64,000 bases of DNA from Grimontia kaedaensis (GCF_023746615.1 NZ_CP082275.1:992001-1056000), one strand, 5' to 3'; numbered from the stretch's first letter, positions 16,161 through 25,732 are shown. Numbers and translations are program-made. Notes: generated by a model from the sequence alone, not told the origin.

Positions 16161-17132
16161 ATGGAAAACAAAAACAACAAAGTAGGAGTGTTGCTGGCTA
16201 ACCTCGGCACACCGGAAGCACCGACCGCACAAGCAGTAAAAGCCTTTCTCAGCGAATTCCTTCATGATCAGCGTGTCGTCGATATGACACGTTGGCTTTG
16301 GTGTCCGTTATTGCACGGGATTATCTTGCCTGTGCGTTCTCCTAAGGTAGCAAAACTCTATCAAACCGTCTGGATGGAAGAGGGTTCACCACTGATGGTC
16401 TACTCAAAACGTCAAAAAGCCGCGTTGGAGCGTGAAACTGGACTACCAGTGGAGTTGGGTATGACCTATGGAAACCCAAGCATTCTGGCGGGGGTTGAAT
16501 CATTAAAAGCCAGAGGCTGTAATAAAATTCTCGTATTGCCGCTTTATCCACAGTACTCGCGCACCACGACGGCGGCTGTTTTCGACAAAATTGCCAAATC
16601 ACTCAAACAAATGCCCGAATTGCCAGAGTTCCGTTTTGTGAACCACTATTACAGCGAAGAAAGCTATATTGAAGCACTGGCGCAATCGGTTGAAGCGCAT
16701 TGGGCAGAGCATGGTAAACCTGACATGCTGCTGTGCTCTTATCACGGCATTCCTAAACGTTACGCAGATAACGGTGATCCTTACAAGACACATTGCTTAG
16801 GGACAACAGAAAAACTAGTAGCAAGATTGTCCAGCGATGTACCGCTGAAAACGACATTCCAGTCACGTTTTGGTCGTGAAGAGTGGCTACAGCCCTATAC
16901 AGACAAGACCCTTGAGACGTTGCCTGGCGAGGGGGTAAAACGTCTGGATGTTATTACGCCAGCATTCTCGGCGGATTGTTTGGAGACTTTGGAAGAGATT
17001 TCTGAGCAATGTCACGAGAGTTTTATAGAAGCGGGCGGCGAGACGTTCAGATACATCCCTTGCCTCAATGATTCTCCTGCTCATATCGACATGATGAAAC
17101 TGTTGGTGGAGAGAAATACCAAAAGTTGGTAA
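16161..17132 (+). CDS. hemH: Ferrochelatase (protoporphyrin/coproporphyrin)
   Basis: A 323-residue enzyme inserting Fe2+ into porphyrin, the last step of haem synthesis at the inner membrane. The start MENKNNKVGVLLANLGTPEAP is chosen because AGGA precedes it and the LLANLGTPEAP motif normally begins a few residues in; an upstream in-frame ATG lies inside the adk terminator. The catalytic-site histidine is in LLCSYHGIPKRY (about 190-201), followed by GDPYKTHC, and the second conserved acidic region is in ITPAFSADCLETLEEI (about 270-285). Separate from gsk by a terminator. Confidence 0.96.
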   Translation: MENKNNKVGVLLANLGTPEAPTAQAVKAFLSEFLHDQRVVDMTRWLWCPLLHGIILPVRSPKVAKLYQTVWMEEGSPLMVYSKRQKAALERETGLPVELGMTYGNPSILAGVESLKARGCNKILVLPLYPQYSRTTTAAVFDKIAKSLKQMPELPEFRFVNHYYSEESYIEALAQSVEAHWAEHGKPDMLLCSYHGIPKRYADNGDPYKTHCLGTTEKLVARLSSDVPLKTTFQSRFGREEWLQPYTDKTLETLPGEGVKRLDVITPAFSADCLETLEEISEQCHESFIEAGGETFRYIPCLNDSPAHIDMMKLLVERNTKSW

Positions 17133-17154
17133 CGCCTTCTTTTCATTTTTATTT

Positions 17155-17189
17155 ATGCCTGGGCTGACTTTTCACCCGGGCATATTTTT
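17155..17189 (+). terminator. Rho-independent terminator after hemH
   Basis: ATGCCTGGG (17155-17163) pairs with CCCGGGCAT (17175-17183) with one G-T pair, 11-base loop, T5 tail. Confidence 0.88.
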
Positions 17190-17261
17190 GTCCGAAAGAT
17201 TCCTCGTTGAAATATGTGTGATAGAATTCGCACTTTCGCCACAACAACGACGCATTGAATC

Positions 17262-18566
17262 ATGAAATTCCCGGGCCAACGCAAGTCTAAGCATTACTTT
17301 CCTGTCCATGCACGCGATCCACTATTGGTGCAAGCGAGCGAGCAGCGCAAGCTGAAACGTCCACATGTTATCGGTATCGACCAGACGCTGGTGGATATTG
17401 AAGCAAAAGTAGCAGACGACTTCGTTGCGAAATACGAACTGAGTAAGGGCCATTCTTTGGTGATTGATGACAAGCGTGCAGAATCGCTGTATCAGGAACT
17501 AAAAGACAACAATATGGTTAGCCATGAGTTTGCGGGTGGTACCATTGGCAACACGCTGCATAACTACTCAACGCTTGCTGACGACAAATCCATCCTGCTT
17601 GGTGTCATGAGCCAGGATATTACTATCGGCAGTTATGCGTATCGTTACCTCTGCAACACTTCAAGCCGTATGGATTTGAACTATTTGCAGGCGGTTCTGG
17701 GCCCAATTGGTCGTTGTTACACGTTGATCAGTGAAGAAGGTGAACGTACCTTTGCGATCAGTGAAGGTTTGATGAACCAGCTCCACGCAGATTCTATCCC
17801 AGAGCACATCTTCCAAAATGCGTCAGCACTGGTACTTACAGCCTACTTGGTTCGCTGTAAAGAAGGCGATCCAATGCCAGAAGCGACCATGAAAGCGATC
17901 GAGTTTGCGAAGATGCACGATGTACCAGTGGTGATGACCATGGGTACCAAGTACGTGATTCAGAACAATCCGCAATGGTGGCGTGACTTCCTGTCAGAGC
18001 ATGTTTCTGTTGTTGCGATGAACGAAGAAGAAGCGGAAGCGCTGACTGGTGAACCTGATCCATTGTTGGCGGCAGACAAAGCCCTTGAGTGGGTAGATAT
18101 GGTGCTGTGTACAGCAGGACCGGTAGGGCTTTACATGGCTGGCTATACCGAAGAAGAAGCCAAGCGTGAAACCAGTTTGCCGTTGCTCCCTGGTTCAATT
18201 GCCGAATTCAACCGTTACGAATTCAGCCGCCCGATGAAAAAGTCAGAGTGTGAAAACCCATTTAAGGTTTACTCACACATTGCGCCTTACATGGGTGGTC
18301 CAGAGCGTATCAAAAACACCAATGGTGCGGGTGATGGCGCATTGTCAGCGGTACTACATGATATGTCAGCAAACCGCTATCACCGTGATAATGTGCCAAA
18401 CTCCAGCAAGCACGCCCATTCATTCCTGACCTACAGCTCGTTCTCTCAGGTATGTAAATACGCCAACCGCGTAAGCTATGAAGTACTGGCGCAGCATTCA
18501 CCGCGTTTGTCTCGTGGTTTGCCAGAGAAAGAGGATTCGCTCGAAGAGGCCTACTGGGAACGCTAA
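17262..18566 (+). CDS. gsk: Inosine-guanosine kinase
   Basis: A 434-residue PfkB-family nucleoside kinase that phosphorylates guanosine and inosine in purine salvage. The first 35 residues match the Gsk-specific extension (MKFPGQRKSKHYFPVHARDP), followed by VIGIDQTLVDIEAKV. The substrate-closing GG motif is in EFAGGTIGNTLHNYS (about 88-102) and the C-terminal PfkB signature with the catalytic Asp is NTNGAGDGALSAVLHD (about 350-365). It follows hemH as in E. coli (where aes can intervene). Ends at a long hairpin. Confidence 0.95.
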   Translation: MKFPGQRKSKHYFPVHARDPLLVQASEQRKLKRPHVIGIDQTLVDIEAKVADDFVAKYELSKGHSLVIDDKRAESLYQELKDNNMVSHEFAGGTIGNTLHNYSTLADDKSILLGVMSQDITIGSYAYRYLCNTSSRMDLNYLQAVLGPIGRCYTLISEEGERTFAISEGLMNQLHADSIPEHIFQNASALVLTAYLVRCKEGDPMPEATMKAIEFAKMHDVPVVMTMGTKYVIQNNPQWWRDFLSEHVSVVAMNEEEAEALTGEPDPLLAADKALEWVDMVLCTAGPVGLYMAGYTEEEAKRETSLPLLPGSIAEFNRYEFSRPMKKSECENPFKVYSHIAPYMGGPERIKNTNGAGDGALSAVLHDMSANRYHRDNVPNSSKHAHSFLTYSSFSQVCKYANRVSYEVLAQHSPRLSRGLPEKEDSLEEAYWER

Positions 18567-18604
18567 ATCACTGCCTTATTTGACACTTATGTGGCGTTGA
18601 TTTC

Positions 18605-18656
18605 ATGATTTCTCTCGGTCACTTAGCGGACTAAGCTCCCGAGCAGAAATCATTTT
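18605..18656 (+). terminator. Long hairpin after gsk (probable terminator or stable 3' RNA)
   Basis: ATGATTTCTCTCGG (18605-18618) pairs with CCGAGCAGAAATCAT (18639-18653) with one bulge. The inner stem CTTAG-CGGA-CTAAG (18622-18635) extends it, and TTTT follows. It is much longer than the other terminators in the window. Confidence 0.6.
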
Positions 18657-18704
18657 ACCGCCTTGCCTGAGCGCCAACTAATTTGTGATTGCCGATTTCA
18701 TGAA

Positions 18705-18731
18705 GAAAAATCCGCCACGTGGGCGGATTTT
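18705..18731 (-). terminator. Terminator of asnB
   Basis: On the minus strand the stem ATCCGCC/GGCGGAT with a 5-base loop is followed by a T-run, 26 bases beyond the asnB stop. Confidence 0.85.
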
Positions 18732-18756
18732 CTAATAGCGGTTTAAGTGCTGAAGC

Positions 18757-20430
18757 TTATGCTTTGTTGTAAGCCTCGTTGTGAACAGCAGCTACAGCTC
18801 GACCAGAAGGGTCGGCGCTGTTTTTGAAGCTCTCATCCCACTCAATCGCCTTGGCGCTTGAACAGGCGATTGATGGGCCACCTGGAACACATTCTGCCGC
18901 TGATGGCAGCGGGAACAGCTCTTCAAAGATCTCACGGTAAACGTAAGCTTCTTTGGTTTGTGGTGTGTTGTAAGGGAAGCGGAAGCTAGCCGATTCCATT
19001 TGCTGATCGGTGACCTTCTCTTCCGCAACGGCACGCAGAGTGTCAATCCAGCCGTAACCAACACCGTCTGAGAACTGTTCTTTCTGGCGCCATGCGATCG
19101 AATCTGGTAGGTAATGCTCAAAACACTCACGCAGGATGTGTTTTTCCATCTTGCCGTTACCACACATCTTGTCTTTCGGGTTCAAGCGCATTGCTACATC
19201 GATAAACTCTTTATCGAGGAAAGGAACACGACCTTCCACACCCCATGCCGCCAGTGATTTGTTCGCACGGGCACAGTCAAACATGTTCAGTGCCAAAAGC
19301 TTACGTACGGTCTCTTCATGGAACTCTTGGGCGTTAGGCGCTTTGTGGAAGTACAGGTAGCCACCGAAGATTTCATCTGCACCTTCACCGGACAGTACCA
19401 TTTTGATGCCCATAGCTTTGATTTTACGACCCATCAGGTACATCGGGGTAGATGCACGGATAGTTGTTACGTCGTAAGTTTCAATGTGGTAGATAACATC
19501 ACGAATAGCGTCCAGACCTTCCTGAATGGTGTAGGTCATTTCGTGGTGAACAGTGCCAATTTTCTCTGCTACTTCACGAGCAGCTTTCAGATCTGGCGCG
19601 CCTTCCAGGCCAATCGCAAAGGAGTGAAGCTGAGGCCACCATGCAGCGCTCTTGTCATCATCTTCAACACGCATTGCGGCGAAACGTTTAGCCACAGCTG
19701 AAGTAATAGAAGAATCCAAACCACCGGAAAGCAGAACACCATATGGAACATCAGTCATCAGTTGACGCTTAACCGCAGCCTCTAACGCCGCTGTGAGTTC
19801 TTCTTTGCTTGAGGTGTTGTTTTCAACCGCTGCGAACTCATTCCAATCGCGCACATAGTAACGAACAGGCTCAGCATCTTTAGAGCCGTAGCTGCAACCT
19901 GGAGGGAATTCACTGATAGTTTTACATACTGGAACCAGCGCTTTCATTTCAGACGCAACATAGTAGTTACCGTGCTCATCATAACCCTGATAGAGAGGGA
20001 TGATACCAATGTGGTCACGGCCAATCAGATATTCGTCTTTCTCTTCGTCGTAAAGCGCGAAAGCAAAAATACCGTTCAGCTCTTCAAGAAGATCAGCGCC
20101 TTTATCCTGATACAGAGCAAGGATCACTTCACAATCGGAATCAGTTTGAAACTCGTACTTACCCTCGTAACGTGCGCGAATTTCTTTGTGGTTATAGATT
20201 TCGCCGTTCACAGCCAGTACCACTTTGCCGTCTGGGCTATAGAGAGGTTGGGCGCCGGAGTTCAAACCAACGATGGCCAGGCGCTCGTGCGCAAGAATAG
20301 CACGCTCAGATGAGTAAATACCTGACCAGTCAGGGCCACGGTGACGCAGTTTCTTGGACATTTCCAAAGCACTTTCGCGAAGTGCAGACGCATCTGACTT
20401 AATATCCAGAATGCCAAATACAGAACACAT
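18757..20430 (-). CDS. asnB: Asparagine synthetase B (glutamine-hydrolysing)
   Basis: A 557-residue enzyme making asparagine from aspartate, glutamine and ATP. The class II glutaminase nucleophile is Cys2 (MCSVFGI), exposed after Met removal. The glutaminase domain runs to about 200 with RGPDWSGIY, AHERLAIVG and NGEIYNHKEIR. The synthetase domain has the PP-loop VLLSGGLDSS (about 232-241) and VLSGEGADEIFGGYLYFHKAP (about 345-365). Length matches E. coli AsnB. It lies near the nag genes as in E. coli, but with a CPA2 antiporter gene between. Confidence 0.97.
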   Translation of the reverse strand: MCSVFGILDIKSDASALRESALEMSKKLRHRGPDWSGIYSSERAILAHERLAIVGLNSGAQPLYSPDGKVVLAVNGEIYNHKEIRARYEGKYEFQTDSDCEVILALYQDKGADLLEELNGIFAFALYDEEKDEYLIGRDHIGIIPLYQGYDEHGNYYVASEMKALVPVCKTISEFPPGCSYGSKDAEPVRYYVRDWNEFAAVENNTSSKEELTAALEAAVKRQLMTDVPYGVLLSGGLDSSITSAVAKRFAAMRVEDDDKSAAWWPQLHSFAIGLEGAPDLKAAREVAEKIGTVHHEMTYTIQEGLDAIRDVIYHIETYDVTTIRASTPMYLMGRKIKAMGIKMVLSGEGADEIFGGYLYFHKAPNAQEFHEETVRKLLALNMFDCARANKSLAAWGVEGRVPFLDKEFIDVAMRLNPKDKMCGNGKMEKHILRECFEHYLPDSIAWRQKEQFSDGVGYGWIDTLRAVAEEKVTDQQMESASFRFPYNTPQTKEAYVYREIFEELFPLPSAAECVPGGPSIACSSAKAIEWDESFKNSADPSGRAVAAVHNEAYNKA

Positions 20431-20613
20431 AAATCCCTCTCTAAACTTCCTGCTGCCGCCTTTGTAAGGCTCATTTTATTTTGCGTTGTGTTCAATTTGC
20501 CAACTTGGATAAAAAAAGCAAGCAAGAGCGAGAAAAAAAATATCAAACCTGGTGTGTGATTAGAAAATATTTGGCTAAGTTCGTATTTTGGTGAATATGG
20601 ATTATTGTGTGAT

Positions 20614-20651
20614 GAAAAAAGCGCCAATCAAGAGGGTAAGATGGCGCTTTC
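20614..20651 (-). terminator. Terminator of the CPA2 antiporter gene
   Basis: On the minus strand AAAGCGCCA pairs with TGGCGCTTT across a 15-base loop, followed by T6. It lies between the antiporter stop and asnB and isolates the two minus-strand genes. Confidence 0.8.
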
Positions 20652-20677
20652 AAGTGTGTACTAGGCGAAGAATCTGC

Positions 20678-22249
20678 TTAACGATTTAACTGTTCTTTCA
20701 CGTGACGCGCGAAACCTGATCCTGCTTCTCGGTAGATGTTATAGGCCTCATCTACGCCGAGCCCCTTAAGCTGCTCCAGTTCATCAGCGTAACGGGCGAT
20801 AGCAGCAACTCTGCCTTTAAAATTAAGTTGATTAATCTGCTCCATGGCAATGGTATTGGCGTGGCTGTTTGGCATCGCTAATAAGATGAGTTCTATTTGC
20901 TTTGAAGATATTACTCGCGACCAGAAGTCAGGGTCTGTAGCGTCTCCCAGAATAACCTTACGCCCTTCATTGCCATGACGCTCGACAGAGTCTTCACGAG
21001 CCTCAATGCCTAACACTGCTTCAGAGTAGTCTTCTGATAGCTCGTCATATGCCCCCGTACCTATACGTCCCATCCCCAAAATCACCACTCGCGCATTCCC
21101 AAGGCAGATGAGCTGGTCATTGTGGTGAAGCTTATTCGGGTTGGGGTCATGAAGTTTACCAGAAGCATACGCATAGATTTTGTGACTGAAGGTGTTGAGT
21201 GGAGCCGCCAAAACAAAGGAGAGGGAAACAGCAATTGCAATAGCAACCAAGACGCTACCCGGCATGATCCCCATTTGATAAGCGATTCCACCGACAATGA
21301 GGCCAAACTCGCTGTAGTTGAATAAGGTCAGTGTCGCGAACAGTGATGTGCGGACACGGAATTTGAAAGCACTGAAAATCAGGTAGTACAGCGCGCCTTT
21401 CAAAGGAAGTAGGATAAGGAGAATGACGGCGATTAAAAAGCCCTGGACGGTTGGCTGTTCTGAAAGGCCAATGTTGAGGAAGAAGCACACAAGAAAGAGC
21501 TCTTTCAGATTGAAAAGGGACTTTGCCATTTCCGATGCACGGATGTGGCCTGCCATCAACATGCCTAGGATGAGTGCGCCCAGATCTGGCTTCATACCAA
21601 CCGCATCGAACAAACCGGCTCCGGCAACTAGCGCGAGAAATACAGCATATAGCACCAAGACTTCGCCGTGTCCGGCGCGATCTAGCAGCCTGAAAAGGAT
21701 AGGGCGAGCCAATGGTAATGCGAACAGTAATAGTGCTTCAATGCCCGGCACTTTTCCTGAAGCGATGGTTAGGAAAATCACCGCAAAGATATCCTGCATA
21801 ATCAGGATACCAATAGCGAGTGTGCCGTAGGTAGCATTCATTTCCCCCTTTTCCTGTAACGCTTTGATGGCGAAAACAGTACTTGAGAAGGAAAGGGCAA
21901 AGGCAATAAGAGCAAGATCATTGAGATTCAGGCTGGAAAATGTCGATATGCCGACCGCTTTTAGGCCAACCATACAAAGAGTAAACAGGGCAGTAGTCGC
22001 GATGTTGTGAAGTGTCGCGCCAAGCCAAATTTCTTTATTGAGAAGGGACTTTACATCTAGCTTCAGGCCAATAGTGAAAAGCAGCAGCGTGACGCCAAGA
22101 TCTGCCAGTGTCTGGATGAGAGGCGTGCTTGTATAGCCTGCAGCGTGAAGCGCAAAACCAGCGATGAGAAAGCCCACCAGAGGAGGCATATGGCAGCGCA
22201 ACATAAGAAAGCCGCTGATGAAGGCCACGGCAATAATCACTAAATCCAT
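20678..22249 (-). CDS. CPA2-family cation:proton antiporter with TrkA-N domain
   Basis: A 523-residue inner-membrane antiporter related to KefB/KefC/YbaL. Residues 1 to about 370 form 11-13 hydrophobic segments of a Na+/H+ exchanger fold, including LLLFTIGLKLDVKSLL and the FFLNIGLSEQP half-helix region. The C-terminal part has a Rossmann TrkA-N (RCK) domain beginning ARVVILGMGRIGTGAYDEL with the GxGxxG nucleotide motif, which gates such transporters. It is shorter than E. coli YbaL and lacks its long tail. Ion specificity (K+ or Na+) is not determined. It is in the place ybaL occupies in E. coli relative to gsk, but on the far side of asnB. Confidence 0.88.
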   Translation of the reverse strand: MDLVIIAVAFISGFLMLRCHMPPLVGFLIAGFALHAAGYTSTPLIQTLADLGVTLLLFTIGLKLDVKSLLNKEIWLGATLHNIATTALFTLCMVGLKAVGISTFSSLNLNDLALIAFALSFSSTVFAIKALQEKGEMNATYGTLAIGILIMQDIFAVIFLTIASGKVPGIEALLLFALPLARPILFRLLDRAGHGEVLVLYAVFLALVAGAGLFDAVGMKPDLGALILGMLMAGHIRASEMAKSLFNLKELFLVCFFLNIGLSEQPTVQGFLIAVILLILLPLKGALYYLIFSAFKFRVRTSLFATLTLFNYSEFGLIVGGIAYQMGIMPGSVLVAIAIAVSLSFVLAAPLNTFSHKIYAYASGKLHDPNPNKLHHNDQLICLGNARVVILGMGRIGTGAYDELSEDYSEAVLGIEAREDSVERHGNEGRKVILGDATDPDFWSRVISSKQIELILLAMPNSHANTIAMEQINQLNFKGRVAAIARYADELEQLKGLGVDEAYNIYREAGSGFARHVKEQLNR

Positions 22250-22334
22250 AAAGCAGTAACTATCCTAAAAATGGGTGAGCTGTGCCACTGCCAACGAAAA
22301 GGTGGCGTATCAACTCTGAAAAGTTAGTAGCAAT

Positions 22335-22375
22335 AATAAAACAAAGGCAATGCTGGTCACCAGCATTGCCTTTGT
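22335..22375 (-). terminator. Terminator of nagC: 17-bp perfect palindrome
   Basis: ACAAAGGCAATGCTGGT (22341-22357) and its exact complement (22359-22375) around one base. On the minus strand the stem is followed by a T-rich run (TTTGTTTTATTATT). It is unusually long and perfect for a simple terminator. Confidence 0.8.
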
Positions 22376-22420
22376 AACATTTTACAAACTATGCGCCTAA
22401 TTCAGCGTCAGTATGAGTTT

Positions 22421-23635
22421 TTAGTCTTCCAGCAGTCGCTGCAATAGCGCACCATTTAGCATTGCGCGCTTAACCAAAGCAAAGGCGCCCAGTGTAGGCG
22501 TTGCAGAAAGACCCGCTGCGACAATAGGCAAGTTCTGATGGAACGTACGCAGAGATTGGTTTTCTACACAGCGTTGAATAGCAGGGAAAACGACACTTTT
22601 CGCTTCTGTGATTTCACCTGAAATAACCACCTGTTGTGGATTGAACAGGTTGATGGTCATGGCAATAGCTTTACCTAAATGATTGCCTACTTTCACCAGA
22701 ACCTGACGCGCCAGTTCATCACCTGCGACAGCTGCGCGGCATATGTCTGACACGTTTAAATCTTTCTTGCCCTGAAGCATGCTCTCGTGGCCTTGAGCCA
22801 ACAGTTGTTGAGCATGTTCAATAATGGCCGGGTTTGAAGCGACAGTTTCCAGACAGCCAAAGTTTCCACACTGGCATTTCTTACCCAGTGGATCAATTTG
22901 GATATGGCCAATTTCACCGACGTTACGGTTATACCCCAAAAAGACCTGACCGTTCACGATGATACCTGCGCCCGCGCCATTGTGAACGCTGACTAATAGG
23001 GTATCGTAGTAATTTTTACTCACCCCGAAATAATGTTCCGCGAGAGCCTGGCCACGGGTGTCATTTCCGATAAAGCACTGAACGCCAAATTCATCGCGAA
23101 TTAAGTCACTTAGCGGTAATTTGTCGATCGTAATATGTGGCATATATTCCACAATGCCGGCCTCTGCATCAACTAGGCCTGGGAGGGAAATGGCAACTGC
23201 GATCAGCTCTTTCAGCACACCTTGGTGTGAAGCAAGGAAGGTATGCAATTTGTAGATCAACCCTTCAATCAGTGTGTCCTGATTTGGGTAGTGGAACGGC
23301 TCGTCATGTTCTGCAAGTGGGTTGCCGCCAAGGTCAAACAGAGTGAGCTCGATACGGTCACGCCCAAGACGAACAGCCAATGAGTGGAAAGGTGCGCATT
23401 CGGTGGTCAAAGAAATGGCCCGACGGCCACCGGTGGATGCCTGTTGCGCGACTTCTTTAATTAAGCCGCGCTCCAGTAACTGGCGGGTAATTTTGGTAAC
23501 ACTGGCTGGTGCAAGGCTACTTACATCAGCGATTTGGATTCGAGAAATCGGCCCTTGTTGGTCGATGAGTCGGTAAACGGCGGCACCGTTTAGCTGTTTA
23601 ACCAGATCTACGTTACCAATTTGTCCGCCTGTCAT
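22421..23635 (-). CDS. nagC: N-acetylglucosamine repressor NagC (ROK family)
   Basis: A 404-residue regulator with an N-terminal winged helix (about 15-75, with RIQIADVSSLAPASVTKITRQLL as recognition region in part) and a ROK sugar-kinase-like domain. The ROK zinc motif CQCGNFGCLETVAS (about 258-271) is intact, and GIIVNGQVFLGYNRNVGEIGH precedes it. NagC represses nagE, nagBAC and chitin genes until it binds GlcNAc-6-phosphate. It is the last gene of nagB-nagA-nagC (7 bases after nagA), so it controls its own operon. Two NagC-like operators are seen between nagB and nagE. Confidence 0.95.
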   Translation of the reverse strand: MTGGQIGNVDLVKQLNGAAVYRLIDQQGPISRIQIADVSSLAPASVTKITRQLLERGLIKEVAQQASTGGRRAISLTTECAPFHSLAVRLGRDRIELTLFDLGGNPLAEHDEPFHYPNQDTLIEGLIYKLHTFLASHQGVLKELIAVAISLPGLVDAEAGIVEYMPHITIDKLPLSDLIRDEFGVQCFIGNDTRGQALAEHYFGVSKNYYDTLLVSVHNGAGAGIIVNGQVFLGYNRNVGEIGHIQIDPLGKKCQCGNFGCLETVASNPAIIEHAQQLLAQGHESMLQGKKDLNVSDICRAAVAGDELARQVLVKVGNHLGKAIAMTINLFNPQQVVISGEITEAKSVVFPAIQRCVENQSLRTFHQNLPIVAAGLSATPTLGAFALVKRAMLNGALLQRLLED

Positions 23636-23642
23636 AAGTTTC

Positions 23643-24779
23643 CTAATTCAATGTGTATTCGCCGTTAACCACAGTCGCTTTGACATTGAATTCACGGTCG
23701 AACACGGTCAGGTTGGCCACATATCCTTGTTTGATAGCGCCAAGCTTGTCATCCATTCCGATTGCACGTGCAGGATACAAGGTTGCCATGCGTACCGCTT
23801 CATCCAAAGCGATGCCTACATGTTCGACAGAGTTTTGTACTGCTTCAATCATGGTCAATGCCGAACCGCCAAGTGTGCCGTTTTCATCTACACACTTACC
23901 ATCTCGGTAATATACTTTCTTGCCAACAAAAATAAAGTGATCCATGTCCGCTCCTGCAGGCGCTGCTGCATCGGTAACGAGAACAAGCTTTTCACCCTTG
24001 AGTTTGTGTGCAATGCGGATGTTTGCATAGTCGACGTGGAAACCATCAGCGATAACGCCGGTGTAAACCTCAGGTGTATCGTAGATTGCGCCAACCATTC
24101 CCGGCTCACGACCAGCAATTGGGGTCATTGCGTTGAATAGGTGAGTCGCGAAAGTAATACCTGCTTTGAAACCTGCGCGTGCTTCAACATAACTTGCGTT
24201 GGTGTGACCAGCTGACACAACGATTCCCGCTTTTGCCAACTTCTCAATGTGTTCAGAAGGAGTCAGCTCAGGTGCCAAAGTAACCTTTGTCACGACATCT
24301 GCGTTAGCAGCGATGAAATCGATCATTGCATCGTCAGAGCGACGGATGTAATCGACACTGTGAATGCCTTTTTTGGCAACGTTCAGGTAAGGACCTTCAA
24401 GATGCAGGCCAAGCGCTTGGTTGGCGTATTGGTCTTGGTAATCACGGATCGCACTGACAGATGCCTTCATATCTTCATCTGAAGATGTGATCAGAGTTGG
24501 CAGGAAACTGGTACAGCCAGACTTGAGGTTTGCCAAATGCATCGTGTGGATAGTGTCCGCCGTCACTTCGTCGTTGAACATTACACCGCCACAACCATTC
24601 AGTTGTAGGTCAACGAAACCAGGTGTTAGGAATGCGCCGTCCAATGAACGGGTTTCAATGCCCTCTGGTAATTCGTTTTCTTGGCAGATGTTCTGGATCA
24701 GGCCGCCATCAACGACAACGGCATGATTATCCAGCACTTCGCTACCGGTGAAAATTCGGCAGTTTGTCAGTGCGTACAT
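23643..24779 (-). CDS. nagA: N-acetylglucosamine-6-phosphate deacetylase
   Basis: A 378-residue amidohydrolase removing acetate from GlcNAc-6-P to give glucosamine-6-P. The motifs are in order: PGFVDLQLNGCGG (about 55-67), GLHLEGPYLN with metal-binding Glu (about 126-135), SAGHTNA and THLFNAM histidines (about 193-220), and the catalytic Asp in LVTDAAAPAG (about 270-279). It lies 15 bases after nagB and 7 bases before nagC. Its product feeds NagB, and its substrate is the NagC inducer. Confidence 0.97.
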   Translation of the reverse strand: MYALTNCRIFTGSEVLDNHAVVVDGGLIQNICQENELPEGIETRSLDGAFLTPGFVDLQLNGCGGVMFNDEVTADTIHTMHLANLKSGCTSFLPTLITSSDEDMKASVSAIRDYQDQYANQALGLHLEGPYLNVAKKGIHSVDYIRRSDDAMIDFIAANADVVTKVTLAPELTPSEHIEKLAKAGIVVSAGHTNASYVEARAGFKAGITFATHLFNAMTPIAGREPGMVGAIYDTPEVYTGVIADGFHVDYANIRIAHKLKGEKLVLVTDAAAPAGADMDHFIFVGKKVYYRDGKCVDENGTLGGSALTMIEAVQNSVEHVGIALDEAVRMATLYPARAIGMDDKLGAIKQGYVANLTVFDREFNVKATVVNGEYTLN

Positions 24780-24794
24780 GAATACTTCCTTCCC

Positions 24795-25595
24795 TTACAG
24801 GTTCTTGATGTTTTCTGCTTCCAGCTCCTGGAAGTACTTAACCGTCTTCACTTTCAGCTCAGCAGTTGATGGGTCATCACACACCATCAGAGCTTTAGGG
24901 TGCAGTTGCAGTGCAGATACAGTCCATAGATGGTTAACTGAACCTTCAACTGCTGCTTGCAGCGCCAGTGCCTTATTATGACCGGTGATCAGGATCATTA
25001 CTTCTTCTGCGTCCAGCAAAGTGCCAACACCGATAGTCAACGCGTGCTTAGGCACCTGATTGATATCGTTATCGAAGAAGCGTGAGTTTGCAATGCGCGT
25101 GTCTTCGGTCAGTGTCTTGATACGAGTTCGTGAAGACAAAGAAGACGCTGGTTCATTAAATGCGATATGACCATCGTTACCTACGCCACCCATGAACAGG
25201 TTAATTTTGCCGTAAGATTTGATCTTGTCTTCGTAACGCTGACACTCAGCGAAGTGATCTTCGGCGTTACCGTTCAGAAGATTGATGTTTTCTTCCTCAA
25301 TATCAATATGATTAAAGAAGTTGTTGTACATGAATGAACGATATGACTCTGGGTGGTCAGCTGGGATGCCACAGTATTCGTCCATATTAAAAGTCACAAC
25401 GTGTTTGAAGCTTACTTCGCCCTGCTTATGAAGATTAATCAGTTGCTTATAAGTGTTCAGAGGGGTACCACCGGTTGGCAGGCCAAGAACAAACGGGCGA
25501 TCTTCGGTTGGGGCAAATTTGTTAATCGTATCAACAATATGACGCGCTGACCAAAGGCCTACTTCATGTGCTGTTTGTAGCGGGATAAGTCTCAC
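24795..25595 (-). CDS. nagB: Glucosamine-6-phosphate deaminase
   Basis: A 266-residue hexameric enzyme converting glucosamine-6-P to fructose-6-P and ammonia, the last step of GlcNAc use. The active-site segments VLGLPTGGTPLNTYKQL (about 37-53), FNMDEYCGI with the catalytic Asp near 72, and GVGNDGHIAFNEPASSL with His near 143 and Glu near 148 are all present. First gene of the nagBAC operon, divergent from nagE with the shared operator region between. Confidence 0.97.
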   Translation of the reverse strand: MRLIPLQTAHEVGLWSARHIVDTINKFAPTEDRPFVLGLPTGGTPLNTYKQLINLHKQGEVSFKHVVTFNMDEYCGIPADHPESYRSFMYNNFFNHIDIEEENINLLNGNAEDHFAECQRYEDKIKSYGKINLFMGGVGNDGHIAFNEPASSLSSRTRIKTLTEDTRIANSRFFDNDINQVPKHALTIGVGTLLDAEEVMILITGHNKALALQAAVEGSVNHLWTVSALQLHPKALMVCDDPSTAELKVKTVKYFQELEAENIKNL

Positions 25596-25649
25596 GGGAC
25601 ACCTCTCAGTTAATTCAAATTCTGACTATACATGATAGTGGACTTGCAT

Positions 25650-25672
25650 CTTAGTTTTTATCATAAAATAAG
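25650..25672. promoter_or_regulatory. NagC-like operator (nagB side)
   Basis: Imperfect A/T-rich palindrome with CTTA and TAAG ends, 54 bases upstream of the nagB ATG. Its centre is about 94 bases, close to nine helical turns, from the second site. Confidence 0.5.
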
Positions 25673-25716
25673 TTTTATGAGCGTGCTAGCAAAAAACCTG
25701 ATCTCGTAGTGTTTTG

Positions 25717-25732
25717 AGTGACCATAATCACA
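25717..25732. promoter_or_regulatory. CRP site between nagB and nagE
   Basis: AGTGA-CCATAA-TCACA matches the CRP consensus TGTGA-N6-TCACA at 9 of 10 bases. It sits between the two NagC-like operators, as expected for a catabolite-controlled divergent promoter. Confidence 0.75.
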
